Under the pieces are notes generated by a model. The model worked only from the letters and a program-made list of their open reading frames with translations, was not told the origin of the DNA and ran no database searches. The translations under genes were made by a program, and so were the position numbers. From the NCBI GenBank assembly GCA_027563935.2, contig CM050446.2, positions 24,555,501 to 24,619,500 on the forward strand: a DNA stretch of 64,000 nucleotides. The letters run 5' to 3'. The DNA comes from Costus lasius. Lineage: Eukaryota > Streptophyta > Magnoliopsida > Zingiberales > Costaceae. Shown here in pieces: positions 51,419 to 63,825 of this stretch (its first letter is position 1; each line of letters opens with the position of its first letter).

Positions 51419-52928
51419 TGTCACACCTAGGATTAGGGTAATAAAAATTTTAACAATTTACATGCGAGTCAATGCTTGACTTGTGCCCAAGCATGCCCAC
51501 GTACGGGCTAAGTGGTTGAACCACCGATCTAGATGCCACCGGCAGGACTATGCCCCCGATGTAGTCCTCAGCCTATCCTAGGCGGCCACCTAGACTCTCG
51601 TCTCGATGAATCATCGACTGTCACGTGCCTATGAGGACCGCTGCTCGCTCCAGGTCCAAAGTCCACCAAAGTACATCACTCGAGACTCGACGCCAGCGCA
51701 GCACACGTACGAGTCTAGTACATCGGAAAGGAAACAAAACCGCACACAAATGGTGGTGCACACTCGCGCAATAGACGACGTCACACAGGAGGCCGGGCAC
51801 ATGCCTAAAACCCAATCAAGCTGCACGTAGGCGGACATGCTCACTCACTTGCCAGAATGGACGTCTTGCACATGTTCGACACACAGAACCGGCACACGCC
51901 GGACAACACATCACACAAGGCTGGCGCACTTGACCGGAGCGTAGAGAGAGGCAAGGAGTCATCGACCGAGAAAGACGACTCGATTGGGAGCACAGAGCGC
52001 AAGGAGCCGGAGAGAAGATGACGCCGGCCAAGGGCAGCTGATTGGCCGGGAACGAGAGCCACGTCCGGAATCCACTAGAGGCATGTGCACAAAAAATGAG
52101 GCATGTGCACGCCAACCAAAGCACGTGCATGTAAACCGAGGCACAAAGATCGAAGGCCAGAGCTCGCTGGAACACCGTCCTGCCAAGCCCAACCTTGCCG
52201 GAAGCAAGGGAGGCGCCGGTAAACCCAACTACGTTCGCCGAACACATCCAAACAAGGGGCTGAACCCCACGCTCACCGGGACAGCAGGGGACGCTGGCGA
52301 ACTCCCTGCTGGACTCACCAGGAAGGGGGCCGAAGCCCCAAGCCCCATCGGACGAGCGCAAACTCACCGGCCATCCACTATCTCATTGGAGACAGCAAGA
52401 TACGGAGGAATGCGATGAGGAGAAAGAAGCAAGAGTCGGCGACACTCGTCGATGGAAACCTACCCACCGGATGAAGCCGGAGCTGGAGGAGGAAGAAGCA
52501 TACCTCGGCAGATGTCTGTCCGCCGGCTCCACCATCGGCAACACCGAAGAAGGGGGAGGAGGAAGGAAAAGGGGAACGCCACCCCTTGCTCCGCTGCTTC
52601 CCGTACCGCCGCACCCAACCCACCGGGAAGACGCTGGAGACCGTCACCGTCGCCGCCGCCAGAGACCTCTCGCCGGAGCCACACTCGACGGAGGGAGGAG
52701 ATCGGGGGAGAGGAGGTGGAGGCGGCTGCTGCCGCCGCTCACGTACGCGAGCTCCCGTGCGAGGAACAGTGTCTGCCACTATAGCCGTAACTCACTCCAC
52801 CAAACGGGTCGCCCGACCCGGTAAGCCGCCCGACCCGGTAAGCCGCCCGACCCGAAGCCGCTAACCCGCTTCGCGAAGGCAAGGATTGGGCCTGGGCCTA
52901 GGCTTGGGCCTAGCGCTCGGGCCTAACA
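51419..52928 (-). repeat. 5' LTR of the chromovirus
   Basis: 1510 bp, direct repeat of 40498-42013. Plus-strand ends are TGTCACACCTAGG and GGCCTAACA. Most differences between the two copies are C/T or G/A transitions. A short CGGTAAGCCGCCCGACC duplication is specific to this copy (about 52818-52855). Confidence 0.93.
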
Positions 52929-52933
52929 GTAAT

Positions 52934-53520
52934 GATAGTAATAATTGAATAGTAAAAGGTCTTGGTTTCAAAACATAGAAACAATGTTTTTTAAGTGTTT
53001 AATTCAAATTATGAATTAAATCAACGTGTCACATGCATATGTGGAGGTAGCATCCAAATTTAAAAAGAGTAGGCACTTAAAATTCTAACTCTAATTGCTG
53101 CGTAATCCAACTCATGGCAGTGGCATCATATATAACAAAATTTTAACCACACATGCTGCTCTTCCATTTAAAAAGGGTGTCACCATCCTTGGCACATTTG
53201 ATGTTTTCTTTCTTCAGCTTTCAACAGCCTTTGCTTTTCTAATCATCTTCTATTTAAACAAAATCAATGTTATTAGACTATTATAACTCATTATAAAAGC
53301 AAAGACAGTATACCACTTTTATCAAACAAAATACAATTCAACTTACAAATACAAATACTAATTAAAGTCATGAAACATAGAAATATCAAAGTACAAATAA
53401 AGATAATGATTAAAGTCATGAAACATAGAAATGCCAAACTAAAACTAAAGATAGTACATCACTTTGTAGGACATTGAAACTACAGTCAAGATAGTATATA
53501 ACTAATTCATAAAACATAAT
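52934..53520. other. AT-rich DNA, no gene seen
   Basis: Original host DNA between the chromovirus duplication and the Harbinger transposase remnant. Short direct repeats (ATTAAAGTCATGAAACATAG) occur at about 53362 and 53411. Confidence 0.4.
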
Positions 53521-53705
53521 CATTTCACATAGCATTTGTCATATTATCTCTAATTAGAACCCCTTTTTGAGCATCTTCATCTAGTTTTTCTATCCCAAAA
53601 GCATCTTGTGTTATCATATTTGATATTTCCTCATCAAGTTTAGTAATATTGGCAGCATCGGGATCAACGCCCATTAAATAATTGTGTAAAACACAACATG
53701 CTAGG

Positions 53706-54154
53706 TGTAATGCCCAAATTCGATTGGGCCGGACCCAATGGAATTCGAACCGGGCCGAGTGAGGGATGGATTGGGCCGGCTAATCTCACAGCGGGAGCGC
53801 TATCGGCCCAGCCCTCACGAGTGTCGCCAGCGCGGACGACTTTGTCGACGAGTTCATAGGCCTCATCTTCTGCTACAACCTCACCATGTAGGCAATGGAC
53901 GCGAGCATCGTCTTCCTTGGTGGAAGCGGTCAATGCGGCGAGAGGCGACATTTTCAGCAGGAAAATTAGAGCGGCGTAGCGAGCTCTCTAGAGCGGACGC
54001 AGTCCACGCGGGGCGAATCCAGCAACATCTCCGCCTTCTTCAGCGGATGATCCGGATGCGGATGGCGAGAAGGCTTCGGATGCTGGAGACTCAGCAAACG
54101 CGATGACGTGGAAGGCCTACGGGCGAGATCTGGAGAGCCTGAGAGCCTGAGAGC

Positions 54155-54238
<84 letters not shown>

Positions 54239-54755
54239 CGAGCGAGATATGAGGAGAGAACTGCGAGAGATCAAAGGGACGAGAGAGAACTATATAAGTC
54301 GGCAGCGAGCGTGGCCACCGACGCGAGTGCGAGTGAAGCGAGAGGAGAGGAGAGGGGTTTTTGTGTATTCTGTTTGAAGAGAAAAACAGAAGAGTTTCCC
54401 CTTCATCATGTCTTCTTCTTCGTCGTCACCTTCGTCGGAGACAATCCAGGTGGCAGCTTCCGTGGCTGCGATGAAGGATAGGGGAGAAGCGAGTTCTTCA
54501 CCTGCCGGCCCTTCCTCCCCTCTGGCAAAGCTGTTGTGGCGGTGTATTAGGCTGAACACAGGCAGCGTTTGAGCGGGTGGAGATGACAGCAGTGATGCAT
54601 AAGGCATTCGGCAAGATCGAACATGAGGAATGAATCACCGAATTGGAATCTGCGAGCGGTAGCAAATTTTGTGTAGGCGACAAAATTAGGGGTTGGTGCA
54701 CAGTCCGAGGGAAGAGCTGCTGAAGTGGAGGAATGAGAGGAATTAGGGCGTGACA
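53706..54755 (+). mobile_element. 1050-bp solo LTR with CTAGG target duplication
   Basis: Begins TGTAATGCCCAAATT and ends GGGCGTGACA. CTAGG flanks it exactly (53701-53705 and 54756-54760), interrupting the transposase frame. A plus-strand TATA box (CTATATAAG, 54290-54298) supports plus orientation. A GA-rich microsatellite lies upstream of it. No internal region remains, as after LTR-LTR recombination. Confidence 0.88.
54130..54236. repeat. GAGAGCCT repeats and (GA)n microsatellite in the solo LTR
   Basis: Three GAGAGCCT units lead into a long GA run with one GGAG interruption. Confidence 0.95.
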
Positions 54756-55484
54756 CTAGGATAATTTGAATATGTGTGCTAATAGGATAAAGGGTTTCTG
54801 ATCCACTTGTTATGATTGGAAATCTCTTCTTCAGTACACCAAGGTTCTTTCTATAACATTTAGAGTAGACGCATGTCGATGGTTAAAAAGTTCCTTTGTA
54901 TTTTGTGGAGCGCGTTGTGAATATTCTTGACATTATGGGCTACCAAATACAGGAACTTTGCGACTTTTTCCTCAATGCTAGAATTCTTATTATCCTTGAC
55001 AGGATTTGTGCCTTGTAGTATCTCACACAAATACAAAAAGGTTTTTTTCTCATTCTTAAAATGTTATAACAAAGTTGATCTAAACTCAATAACTTATTTA
55101 GAAGATTCCTTGGCATTTTATCTTTATATTAATTACTTTCTACCAATGGCTTATCCATATAGGATGAGTTAAATAATAAAAGGAGAATTGGGTGCAATTG
55201 TGCAACACAACTTCCAGCTATAGTTGCAAGTTGACATTGTCTACGATGGAGGTTGCACAATTCAGTATATCTCTTATCTATGGGAGCCATTACAATAAAA
55301 CCTATAAACACAACCAATGTAAAAAAAAAAAAATTAGCGTGTGCATATAGCTAGCAACATATTTAATTCTTACATGCATCATCTATTCAGAGAAGATGAA
55401 TTGGTATGGATGTTTGAACTACATATCAGTGTAGATATTAATCTTCATTAGCATGGCCACTAGCGATATAAATGATGTGTGCTG

Positions 55485-57293
55485 TACTATTGCACTACTA
55501 ATCACAAGCGTGACGGTTTTGTCGTGATAGTACTAAAATGTCGATCTCATAGGGACAGTGATCAAGTACCAAAAGATTTTGAATTAATAGCTAGATAATC
55601 AGATCAAGTGTTTTGAGATTACGAAATGTAAAGCTAATATAACTTAAAGTAAACCGAATCCAGCAAGCGAAAGCTTCGAGGAGAAAACAAGGGTTAGAGA
55701 TATCGGAACATCGATTTCGTCTCATTGACGGATCTTAAATTCAAACGAGTTAGAATTAAAACAAAGCAATTTTAAAAGTGCTTAAGGAAATATCAAAAGT
55801 TACAGATTACCCTCTTTCGACGGTATAATTCGGTATCAATCTAGATCGGCGTCCTACTTTTGTGCCGGATCTAAATTGTTCCAAAGGGTTTGGATATATT
55901 ATAAAGTTCCTCATTCAAATCCCGCCCCAATTCTTGACAGCTCAGAGCATGTCCGATCTAGCAGATCTAGAGTCGCAATTCACTTTTCGGTCCTTCTTGC
56001 GGCGCCTAAGAAAAGTAATTGCGTGGCCAACGCAATACTAGCAATAAAATAGCATAGAATGAATAAACACAAGATAAAATTTATATTTTCTATGAAATAA
56101 TAAGTTCAAAAATAAGATACATTCAACGACACTACACCTTTAGTTCCGATATAGAAATTACGCTATCATATCGTCGTTTGAGTACAAATCTCTAGAAGAA
56201 GAAAGAAACATAAGAAAAAAAATTAAAGATGGAAAAGAACAAACTCTTCAAGAAGGGTTGCAATCTTCTTCTTCCAAGCCTTCTAGAATGGATGCACAAA
56301 CGATCTTCTTCTCCCAAATTTTCACCAAGAACTACACACCAAGCCAAGACTTATCGCCTTTCCAAGAGGATTTTCACCCATTTTATAGAATCAAATCCAA
56401 CTTATGAATGCATGAATTGATAGCTCTCTTTATTATCTACGTTTTGACATCAAAAATATCAAAAACGGAGCTATAATGAGAGAGTTATGACCGATTTAAG
56501 TTTGGGCTATGTAGGGGTGATTACAGGCGTAATTAGCATTATGGGTGCCTGTAATGCTGGCATCGATGTTCTTTAACTGCTAAAACATTCATAAAATTAT
56601 GAGCCATTAAATGCTCATCATTTTGGTACCAAAAATGTCTAAAACGGACTTGTAGTGGAAAAGTTATGGCCATTTTAATGTTGATCTTTAATGCCCTTTA
56701 ATACTTTTAATGCCATTACTGGTGTAATGAGGATTATGGCTATGCCCGTAATTTTGGTAGCAAACTCTGTTTCATGTGAAATTTTATGGGTGAGTTGACC
56801 TTTGACTTGACTTGAATTCCAACCATAGTATGATATCAAAGGTTGCCGATATGAAGATTACGGTCAAGCTAAATTTACGGTCATACCTGTAATCTCTTCT
56901 ATCGAGGTTTTTATCATTCAAAAGGTTTCCATTCAGAAAATTAAGGACACGTCTTCAGAACATGACTATGCTTACATAAATATAGGCTCCTTGAGAAGTC
57001 GAATTGGGAATTATGGCCATAATGCATATTATGGCCTCGGCCGTAATTCTGGAAATTAGTCCCGTTTGAAGCCAAACTTCTTATCAAGGTTTTTGATTCA
57101 CTCGGGGATATAAATATACCTCCAAATAGCTCCAAAAGCGAGTGAATTGTCTTGCATTTATCAAACATGACAAGTAGTGAAGCTTTTGAAGAAAATCAAT
57201 GAAATAAGCTGGAAAAAGATATAAAAACATAAAAATAGGTCTCAATTTATTGGTAAATATAGGTCTAAAAGACTATAAAAACACAAGGCATCA
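55485..57293 (-). repeat. Athila-like LTR remnant, limits approximate
   Basis: The left part (TCTCATAGGGACAGTGATCAA..., TAATAGCTAGATAATC) lines up with the LTR ends at 59558 and 63838. Near 56.75-57.06 kb there are TTACGGTCAAGC and TGGCCTCGGCCGTAAT words of the same style as the other Athila-like copies. Exact ends and duplications could not be found. Confidence 0.45.
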
Positions 57294-57299
57294 ATAAAC

Positions 57300-58250
57300 T
57301 CATCTAGAAGTGCACCAAGCATGGATAGAAGGCAGTAATGGTAAATCAACACTATAACTTGTAAGCAAACTTGATAACATGCTTTGTGTGAGAATTCAGT
57401 ATTAAAGTGAATATAATTTATCATTGAAAGATGCAATGAAAATAGGTATTGAAATTTGAAAGAAAGGAACAGAAAGGTCACAACATCAATTATTGACTTA
57501 TCTCGTCATTTGTTTAATAATTCAGCACTCTGTTCCTGTCTAATTTACGAGGTTGTATTTGAGAGCTTACAAAACATTTGTACACTAGTTATACACGTAT
57601 GTTTATATATTCTCATGCTATATGCCACCGACATATAAGACCTCACATTCACCTGATCTCTTTATTGAACGTGCTGGACAAAAGTAAACTGTTACAATAG
57701 AACAAAAAGAAGGGTATACCATAAGGAAATTGTTTAGAATCTTCACAATCCAACACAATTAAACATTAAGCACTAATTAGGCACTAATTAACAGGATAAC
57801 AAAATCAACATTAAGCACTAATTAACAAAACAAATATCAACTATCATCAATGAGCGTGCCATAGAAAAGGTCATTATGCTTCGTTGGTCTCTATTTTACT
57901 TGTGATAAGGATGGAGTATATAATGGCAATGCAATGAAAGAACATAGATAATCTCAGCTGTAAGTTGATATATGTTGGAGATCCACATTAATAGAGTTTA
58001 GAGCTACTATTTTATCAATCCATGTGCGCCAAATGCAAGCATGTATAGCCATGACATCATGCATTATCTCCTTCAAACACAATTTGTTTTACAACTAATC
58101 AAATCCTTAACGAGCAAAAATAAGCAGGTTGTAATATGTAATCTGTAAACAAAATAAGCAGTTTGTTTTACAACCCTTGATATATGTTGGTGTTTTCACA
58201 GGGAAATAGAAATTGAGGATGTAGGGAGGAATCAAAATTGAGGGTGAGGT
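57300..58250. other. AT-rich DNA, no gene seen
   Basis: Contains small direct repeats of ATTAAGCACTAATTA (57760-57830) and AAATAAGCAG(G/T)TTGT (58120-58155). No gene was recognised. Confidence 0.4.
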
Positions 58251-58649
58251 TAAGTATGACTCCTAGTTTATGTTACTTGCCTTAACAAACAGCAAAATCA
58301 TTTGGAAAATCGAATAATTTCACATCAATGAACAACAAATTGATGCTTGATTTGCTAGTTGGAATGTGAGGGTTGGCCAGCAAACCAAACAAAGAAAAAG
58401 TAATGTAAAGAAAAAAAGAAAAAAAATTACACCGAAATGGGTGTGAAAAATATAACTCATTAATAAAACTTTGCATACTGGTTCATGTGAGCAACATCCC
58501 TTACTCAAAGAAAAAAAAAATAGTTCAGGAGCTATTGGCTTTCTATTGTTAAACTTATCATAATATTCTACATCTAGGGTTTGAGATTCTTTGAAAAAAT
58601 TTGTCTGAGACCTAAGTAGGATAAAATGTAGTTGAAAGGAAAGGAACAT

Positions 58650-59192
58650 TACCTTCCTTTGGATGAAACTGGGGCAGTTAGGGCAAGCAGGTTGAACACA
58701 CGCAAAAGCAACAGTGAGTAGGTGTGATGACGTGTAGTGGTGGCGGCAAAGACATGCTCTAATCAAGTAGCATCAAGCTGGAGCAAGTAGCTATGGCGAT
58801 GGTAGCGAGCAAGGGTGCCAGCAACAGTCAAAGGAGAGTGGAGCAATGATCGTGAGCGGAAGATGGAGGAAAAAAAATAGAAGAGGAGGAAGAGGCTTAC
58901 TTGACAGTGGCAAGCGATAGCGAGTGGGAGCAACAGCTGCAAATTGCGGCGGAAGAGGCGACAGAGTGAGAAAGGAAAGGAAGTCATAGAGCATAGGAGG
59001 GAGTGAGATTAGCGTGTCGGGTGGAAAAGTGATGATTCTGCCCGATTTGGATGGATCAGGATTGAGTGGAAAATCTTAAGATTTTCCATCTTTGTTTCCA
59101 TCCTTTCTTTCCTTTCCCTTCTAGGAAACGAGGGGAAAATTCACTTTCCCTCTTTTCCTCCTCAAAATCCCTGCTAAGAAACACAATGTAAG
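58650..59192. repeat. Possible DNA-transposon 3' part
   Basis: A purine-rich region is followed by TTCTGCCCGATTTGGATG and a C/T-rich end finishing AAGAAACACAATGTAAG, which is like 1260-1422. A left terminus was not identified. Confidence 0.3.
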
Positions 59193-59557
59193 AGTGTATA
59201 AATGTTCTAAAGGACAATTCAAAGAAGTTGTCTCCTTGCGCATTGTCCGCTCCCTTCATTCTCCTGCATAATTCATTCATCTAATTATGTGTGAATATCA
59301 CGAGTGGCGAATCTAAGTTACCCTTAGTGTGAAAAACTGAGATTTACAAACCATATGCATTATATAAAGCAATCTATAAAATGGAATCATTACTGGATGA
59401 TGGAGAACAGTCGTTCCATCAACAAAGAGGAAATGGAAAAAAGAGAGAGATGATGTGTAGGAAAGATAGATAGCTAAGAGGGAGAATATAAGAAAATAGC
59501 GAAAAAGGAAAGAAGAGGAAAGAGAAAGGAATTTTGAAAAGGGAATTGATTGATGCT

Positions 59558-60984
59558 TGATAGCGTAATTGTAAGTGCACGATTTCTGTCAAAGTAGTAA
59601 AAGTTATTGAACCTACAGAGACTAAGTGTCAAGTACTGACTTGTCATATAATTGTTAGCTTGACAGCTCAAATTGGAATTTAAAATCTAAACTAAGTTAA
59701 CAAAACCAATTTGAAGATTCAGCGACTAAAACGGAAAGATGCAATTCAAGAAAGATCGGGACGTCAGGTTTCACCATGCTAAAAGGCTAAAGATAGAACA
59801 TTTAATAATATAAATTTGAAAACCTAAGCTACTCAAGGTGATCTAACCACTTGTACAGATTGCCCCCTCTCAGCAACGCAATCCGGCATCTACCTAAGTC
59901 AATCTCCTACTCTCGTGGCTTATTGACTCAGGGTAGACCAAATGAGCTCTATGAAAGTTTGTTAAACCCTCGAGTGACTTTAACCTACTTTTGTGGTTTA
60001 AGTCACAAGTTCAAACTAAGTAGATCGAATGTTACGATTCAGAGATCTTCTTGTAACACTTAACATGTGTAGAAGGCTCGGACGAAGCAAACACACGAAA
60101 TAAGCGCAACAAAGATCAAATAAGCAAGCTTAAATAAATCTCACAAAGATTTATAAAAATATTTTATAATAAGAAATTGTTCAATGGGCTACCCCCGAGT
60201 CCCGACAAAGAGTTTACGCTAGATAATACATCATAAAACACACAAAAACTCTAAGAAAATATAACCAAAAGATGGGAAATTACAAGTCTTTGACGAGAGA
60301 GGACAAATCCTTGATCTTCTCTCAATAGCCCCAAGGAAATCCATCCATACAAGCCCAAGAATGCTGCTTTCGCCTAAATTTCGCCCTAGTCGCCACCTAG
60401 CGAAGATTCGAACCATATAACCACACAAAATTCTCCTTTTTATACCTCTATCTCTTCCTTAGGTAGTTAGGAAGGCTCCCTAGTAGTTTCCCCAAATTTC
60501 GCTTCCGAAATCATACAAATCGGGCAAAAAATGGACGAAAGGTCGAATGTGGTGGAAAAAGACACAACCATGATCGTGAACACACCTTGGTTGTGTTCTT
60601 CTCATTGGATCGTGATGGACAATAGTCATGGCCGTGATTGTAAACACACCATGATTGTGTTCTCTTCGGTGATGCATGCAGTCTTCTGCCGTGAAGAACA
60701 TGACCATGATGATGAACACACCCTAGCCATGTTCTCTGCAGAAAACTCTAATTCACCTCAAATTTGATATGCATTACGAAGAATCTTCTCATGATCTAAA
60801 ATCCCCAAAATTTTCATGAAAAATGGGAAAATAACCTACATTTCACCAACAATTGAAAATAGTAAAGATTCTATACTATAAAAGAGAAAATTCCAAAATA
60901 AGGTATAAAACAAGACTTTAGCCTACAAAATGTGTAAGAATAAGACTTTAAATCTAATGAAAGTAAAACACATCAAAATATCAC
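59558..60984 (-). repeat. Athila-like LTR (3' LTR in minus orientation)
   Basis: 1427 bp, plus-strand ends TGATAGCGTAA and AAATATCA. The left end is matched to the nested element's LTR end (TGATAGCGCCCACGG in reverse). On the right, the minus strand just upstream reads GGACAAGCAAGATTTTAAG, the conserved text preceding 3' LTRs of Athila/Tat elements, although the usual G-run polypurine tract is degraded (TCTGTGA). The interior at 60570-60730 holds near-palindromic ATGATCGTGAACACACC repeats. Confidence 0.65.
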
Positions 60985-62514
60985 AGACTTAAAATCTTGC
61001 TTGTCCTTAAGAAATTAAACTATCTTGAAAACAAGTGGTAATGAAAGAAGAGTGTTCTAGAGTCAAAGTATTTACTGATATAAAAACCATTATACTTAAC
61101 CTTTAGCCTTAGAATAAAATTGAGATATAATCAATACCAAAAGCAGAAATCTATTCTCAAGATTAAACTTCAGAATTTGAAAAAGGAGTAAGCACTACAA
61201 TCTTACTATGACTATGCATTATCATTAATTATTTATGAAACAAACAACTAAACTAACTAGATCTCAACGAGATTAATTTTTTCAATATTGCAAACATAGA
61301 ATCATGAATTATAATCTGTTGGTTCAAGCTAACCCTTGGTACTTAGTTGAAAAATAGATTCAGAGTGTATACACCACATAATGCACACATACTCATTTCT
61401 TCAGAATGAGTCAAAATGCAAAAATTTCAAACACAGAGTGTGTTCACTTTTGCCAAACCCCTTCATTTCTCATGATCTTCTCTTTTTGATTTATTATTTT
61501 GGTTTTCTTTTTGGACAGTGCCAAGTTAGATAAATTATGAGTCATCATCATTTTAGTACCATTGGCTCTTTCTTTGTCATTTAAACTCTTTTTTGGGTTT
61601 TTTTTTATAATTTTTTGACATCCTTGGCATCTCTCCAGATCAGATGGCTGAGTGAATAGAATATAATAGACAAAAGCTAATCATAACATGAAATTGTGCT
61701 CCAAAACTAAGTTAGAAGAAAAAGCTACCTATCGAACATCATTCAAGCCACAATAAAATCATACTCAATAATAATCTAAAAGCTTAAGTAAATGTGTAAA
61801 AGTAGACATGATAAGAAGTACTTTAACTAAAGAACAAACATAATTTCACTCCATAGTGGTAACACTAAATAGCTTAATTACCCAGATAGATCAGATAGGT
61901 CACAAAAAACCATCATAGACTTAAAATTTTGCATTATCATCAAAATCACTATTATCAAATCAGCAGTTCAGAAACAAAATCATATATCACCATAAGCATC
62001 AAAAGCAACTAAAGGCAAAAGTTCATAAGGGTGCATGCGGCCAACCAAAAAGCAAGTCTCAGAAGTACAAAATAGAATGAAATAAAGGAGGGAATAGATA
62101 CCTCCTACCCACAGCAAAGAACTGCATAGTCTCTTATGCAGCCTCCAATAGAGGGCAATGTTTAAAGAGAACCCAGAAATTTTGTAAAAATAGCAAACAT
62201 GGACCACCAATATAAACTAGAGAAATCATAGAGATGCTATTTCGTGTGATTCCTTAAGATCATGGAGGAAACCGAAGGCTAGAGATGCGGGCGTAGATCA
62301 CTGCTGGAAAACCTAAATTGCGCACAAAAAAACCAGGAAAATGAAATCCAAACTTGAAATGAGGGGTGCCAGACATTTCTAGAAGGAAAATTGCCGATGA
62401 AGGGAAGATCCCAAAGAATTCCGAAGGCTAGATACGTGGCAAAGAGGTAGTGGCGGTGGAAACATGGGTGTGAACCATAAGTTTTGCTGCTTGCTGCGTT
62501 AATACTCGTGCAGA

Positions 62515-62830
62515 TGAATGAAAGCACGACTGTGATAGGAGACATGACCCGATTATGCCGGTCACGTTGCAGAGAACGCTTTATAAGCACGGGCGTGATT
62601 GTAGGCATGGCCATGGCCGTGACAAGCACGATGAAAAAAAAATTATCTGGAGAACACGACCATGATTATACACATGGCCCAGCCGTGACTACCTCAGTGA
62701 AAATCATGTCATCAAGATCACGGGCGTGATAGGAGACACAGCACGGTCATGAACATCTCGACAAAAATCGTCCGGTGAAGATTATGCCCGTGATGGTGAC
62801 CACGCCTACCCGTGACAGCCTCGTCAAGTG
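62515..62830. repeat. Degenerate repeats of ATCACGGGCGTGAT-type words
   Basis: Words such as GCACGGGCGTGAT, ATCACGGGCGTGAT, GGCCATGGCCGTGAC and TATGCCCGTGATGGTGACC recur every 30-60 bases, many of them near-palindromes. Confidence 0.65.
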
Positions 62831-63529
62831 AAGAATATATTCTGCGCAATGAACACGACCATGATCATGAACATGTCCTACCCGTGTTCTTCCCGGCTGT
62901 TCAAAAAAATTCCCTAAAAAATACCAAGGATAGCCACAGTCAAGTACATGATATTCAATGAATAAAATGCATGAAAACTTGCTATGACACACATATAAAA
63001 ATAAAAATAAAAATAAAAATGTTCAGACATAAAACAACTTAAAAGAAAAGAGAGCTTGGGTTGCCTCCTAAGAAGCGCTTATTTATGGTCATTAGCTTGA
63101 TCAATGTCAATCAGTATGGCTTTGTTGGTGGATCAGAGGTAAAATAAATGGTGTGTAGTTTCCTTTTTCTTCGTCAACTTAAAATTATACCTATTGAGAT
63201 GAGTATCAAATATAATAGGTGTACAATAATAATTGTCCTCAAATAGCATGAAATAGGAAGAGATTGAAACTCTAAATTTTTCTTTTGAGCTCCCTTTTAT
63301 TCCTTGTCATCAAGGTCTTCTTGTAGCACTTTCTTAGGATCAATTCTAGGGCTATCATCTAACAATTTCATGGAAGCAACACCTCTTCCTTTATCAGACT
63401 GGCAAGGGCTTCAAGATCAAGTAAATGACATGTCTAAAGAGGGCCCTTCTTATATTTCAAAAATTCGGCACTATCTTAGACTACGTCAATGCTACAACAC
63501 GAACCAGAAAATGATGGTTTCTTGATATC

Positions 63530-63825
63530 AACAGAAAGGTCAAATTCTAAGATGTTCTCACCAATATTCAACGATAGCTTTTCGTGTTTGACATCTATTA
63601 CAGCTCCGGCTGTAGCGAGTAGCGAGGAATGGTCTACCTAATATAAGAGGTAGTCTGGAAACCTCAGTCATATCCAAAATCATGAAGTCCATCAGAATAA
63701 AGAATTTTTCAACTTTAAATGGCACATCCTCTACAATTCCCACTAGGCAGTATATAGAACTATTGGCGAACTAAAGGGTTGTAGATGTTGGTTTCAGATC
63801 CCCCAAGTTTAACTTCTAGAAAATA
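63530..63825 (-). pseudogene. Athila-like aspartic protease remnant
   Basis: The frame reads GIVEDVPFKVEKFFILMDFM and then ILDM, followed by LPLILGRPFLAT, the C-terminal half of the retropepsin domain of Athila-type pol. One frame ends at 63558. After a one-base shift the sequence continues ENILEFDLSVDIKKPS, which fits the domain's natural continuation. Upstream the domain runs up to the LTR edge at 63838, which interrupts it or its N-terminal neighbour. Confidence 0.75.

Larger units (their letters stand above)
40498..52928 (-). mobile_element. Ty3/gypsy chromovirus-type LTR retrotransposon (12.4 kb, nested insertion inside)
   Basis: Both LTRs are present with TG...CA ends, and GTAAT flanks the whole unit at 40493-40497 and 52929-52933. 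Orientation is minus: the primer-binding site (51401-51415, complementary to initiator tRNA-Met) adjoins the right LTR, and the polypurine tract (42014-42026) adjoins the left one. Reverse transcriptase, RNase H and integrase remnants run leftwards from 45.0 to 42.6 kb, with a degenerate chromodomain near 42.1 kb. Much of gag and protease is missing, and an Athila-like element (45505 to about 50905) sits where they should be. Frames are broken throughout, so it is not autonomous. Confidence 0.92.
53525..55317 (-). pseudogene. PIF/Harbinger (HARBI1-type) transposase pseudogene, split by a solo LTR
   Basis: Right of the solo LTR the minus strand reads KELFNHRHASTLNVIERT, then GVLKKRF-like text shifted by one base: the conserved C-terminal block of DDE_Tnp_4 transposases. 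Left of the LTR the frame resumes at LACCVLHNYLMGVDPD and runs open to a TGA at 53525. Joining the flanks of the LTR restores this order. A possible N-terminal piece (MAPIDKRYTELCNLHRRQCQ) lies at 55290-55200. The central DDE region is largely missing, and frameshifts are visible at about 54820. It is dead, but it shows that a Harbinger source existed in this genome. Confidence 0.85.

Noticed and set aside
40498..52928. Plus orientation for the chromovirus, as the TGTCAC start suggests
   Set aside because: The primer-binding site adjoins the right LTR, the polypurine tract adjoins the left LTR, and pol reads on the minus strand.
54003..54274. LSLSLSL-type ORFs at the GA microsatellite
   Set aside because: These are translations of a (GA)n run in a solo LTR.
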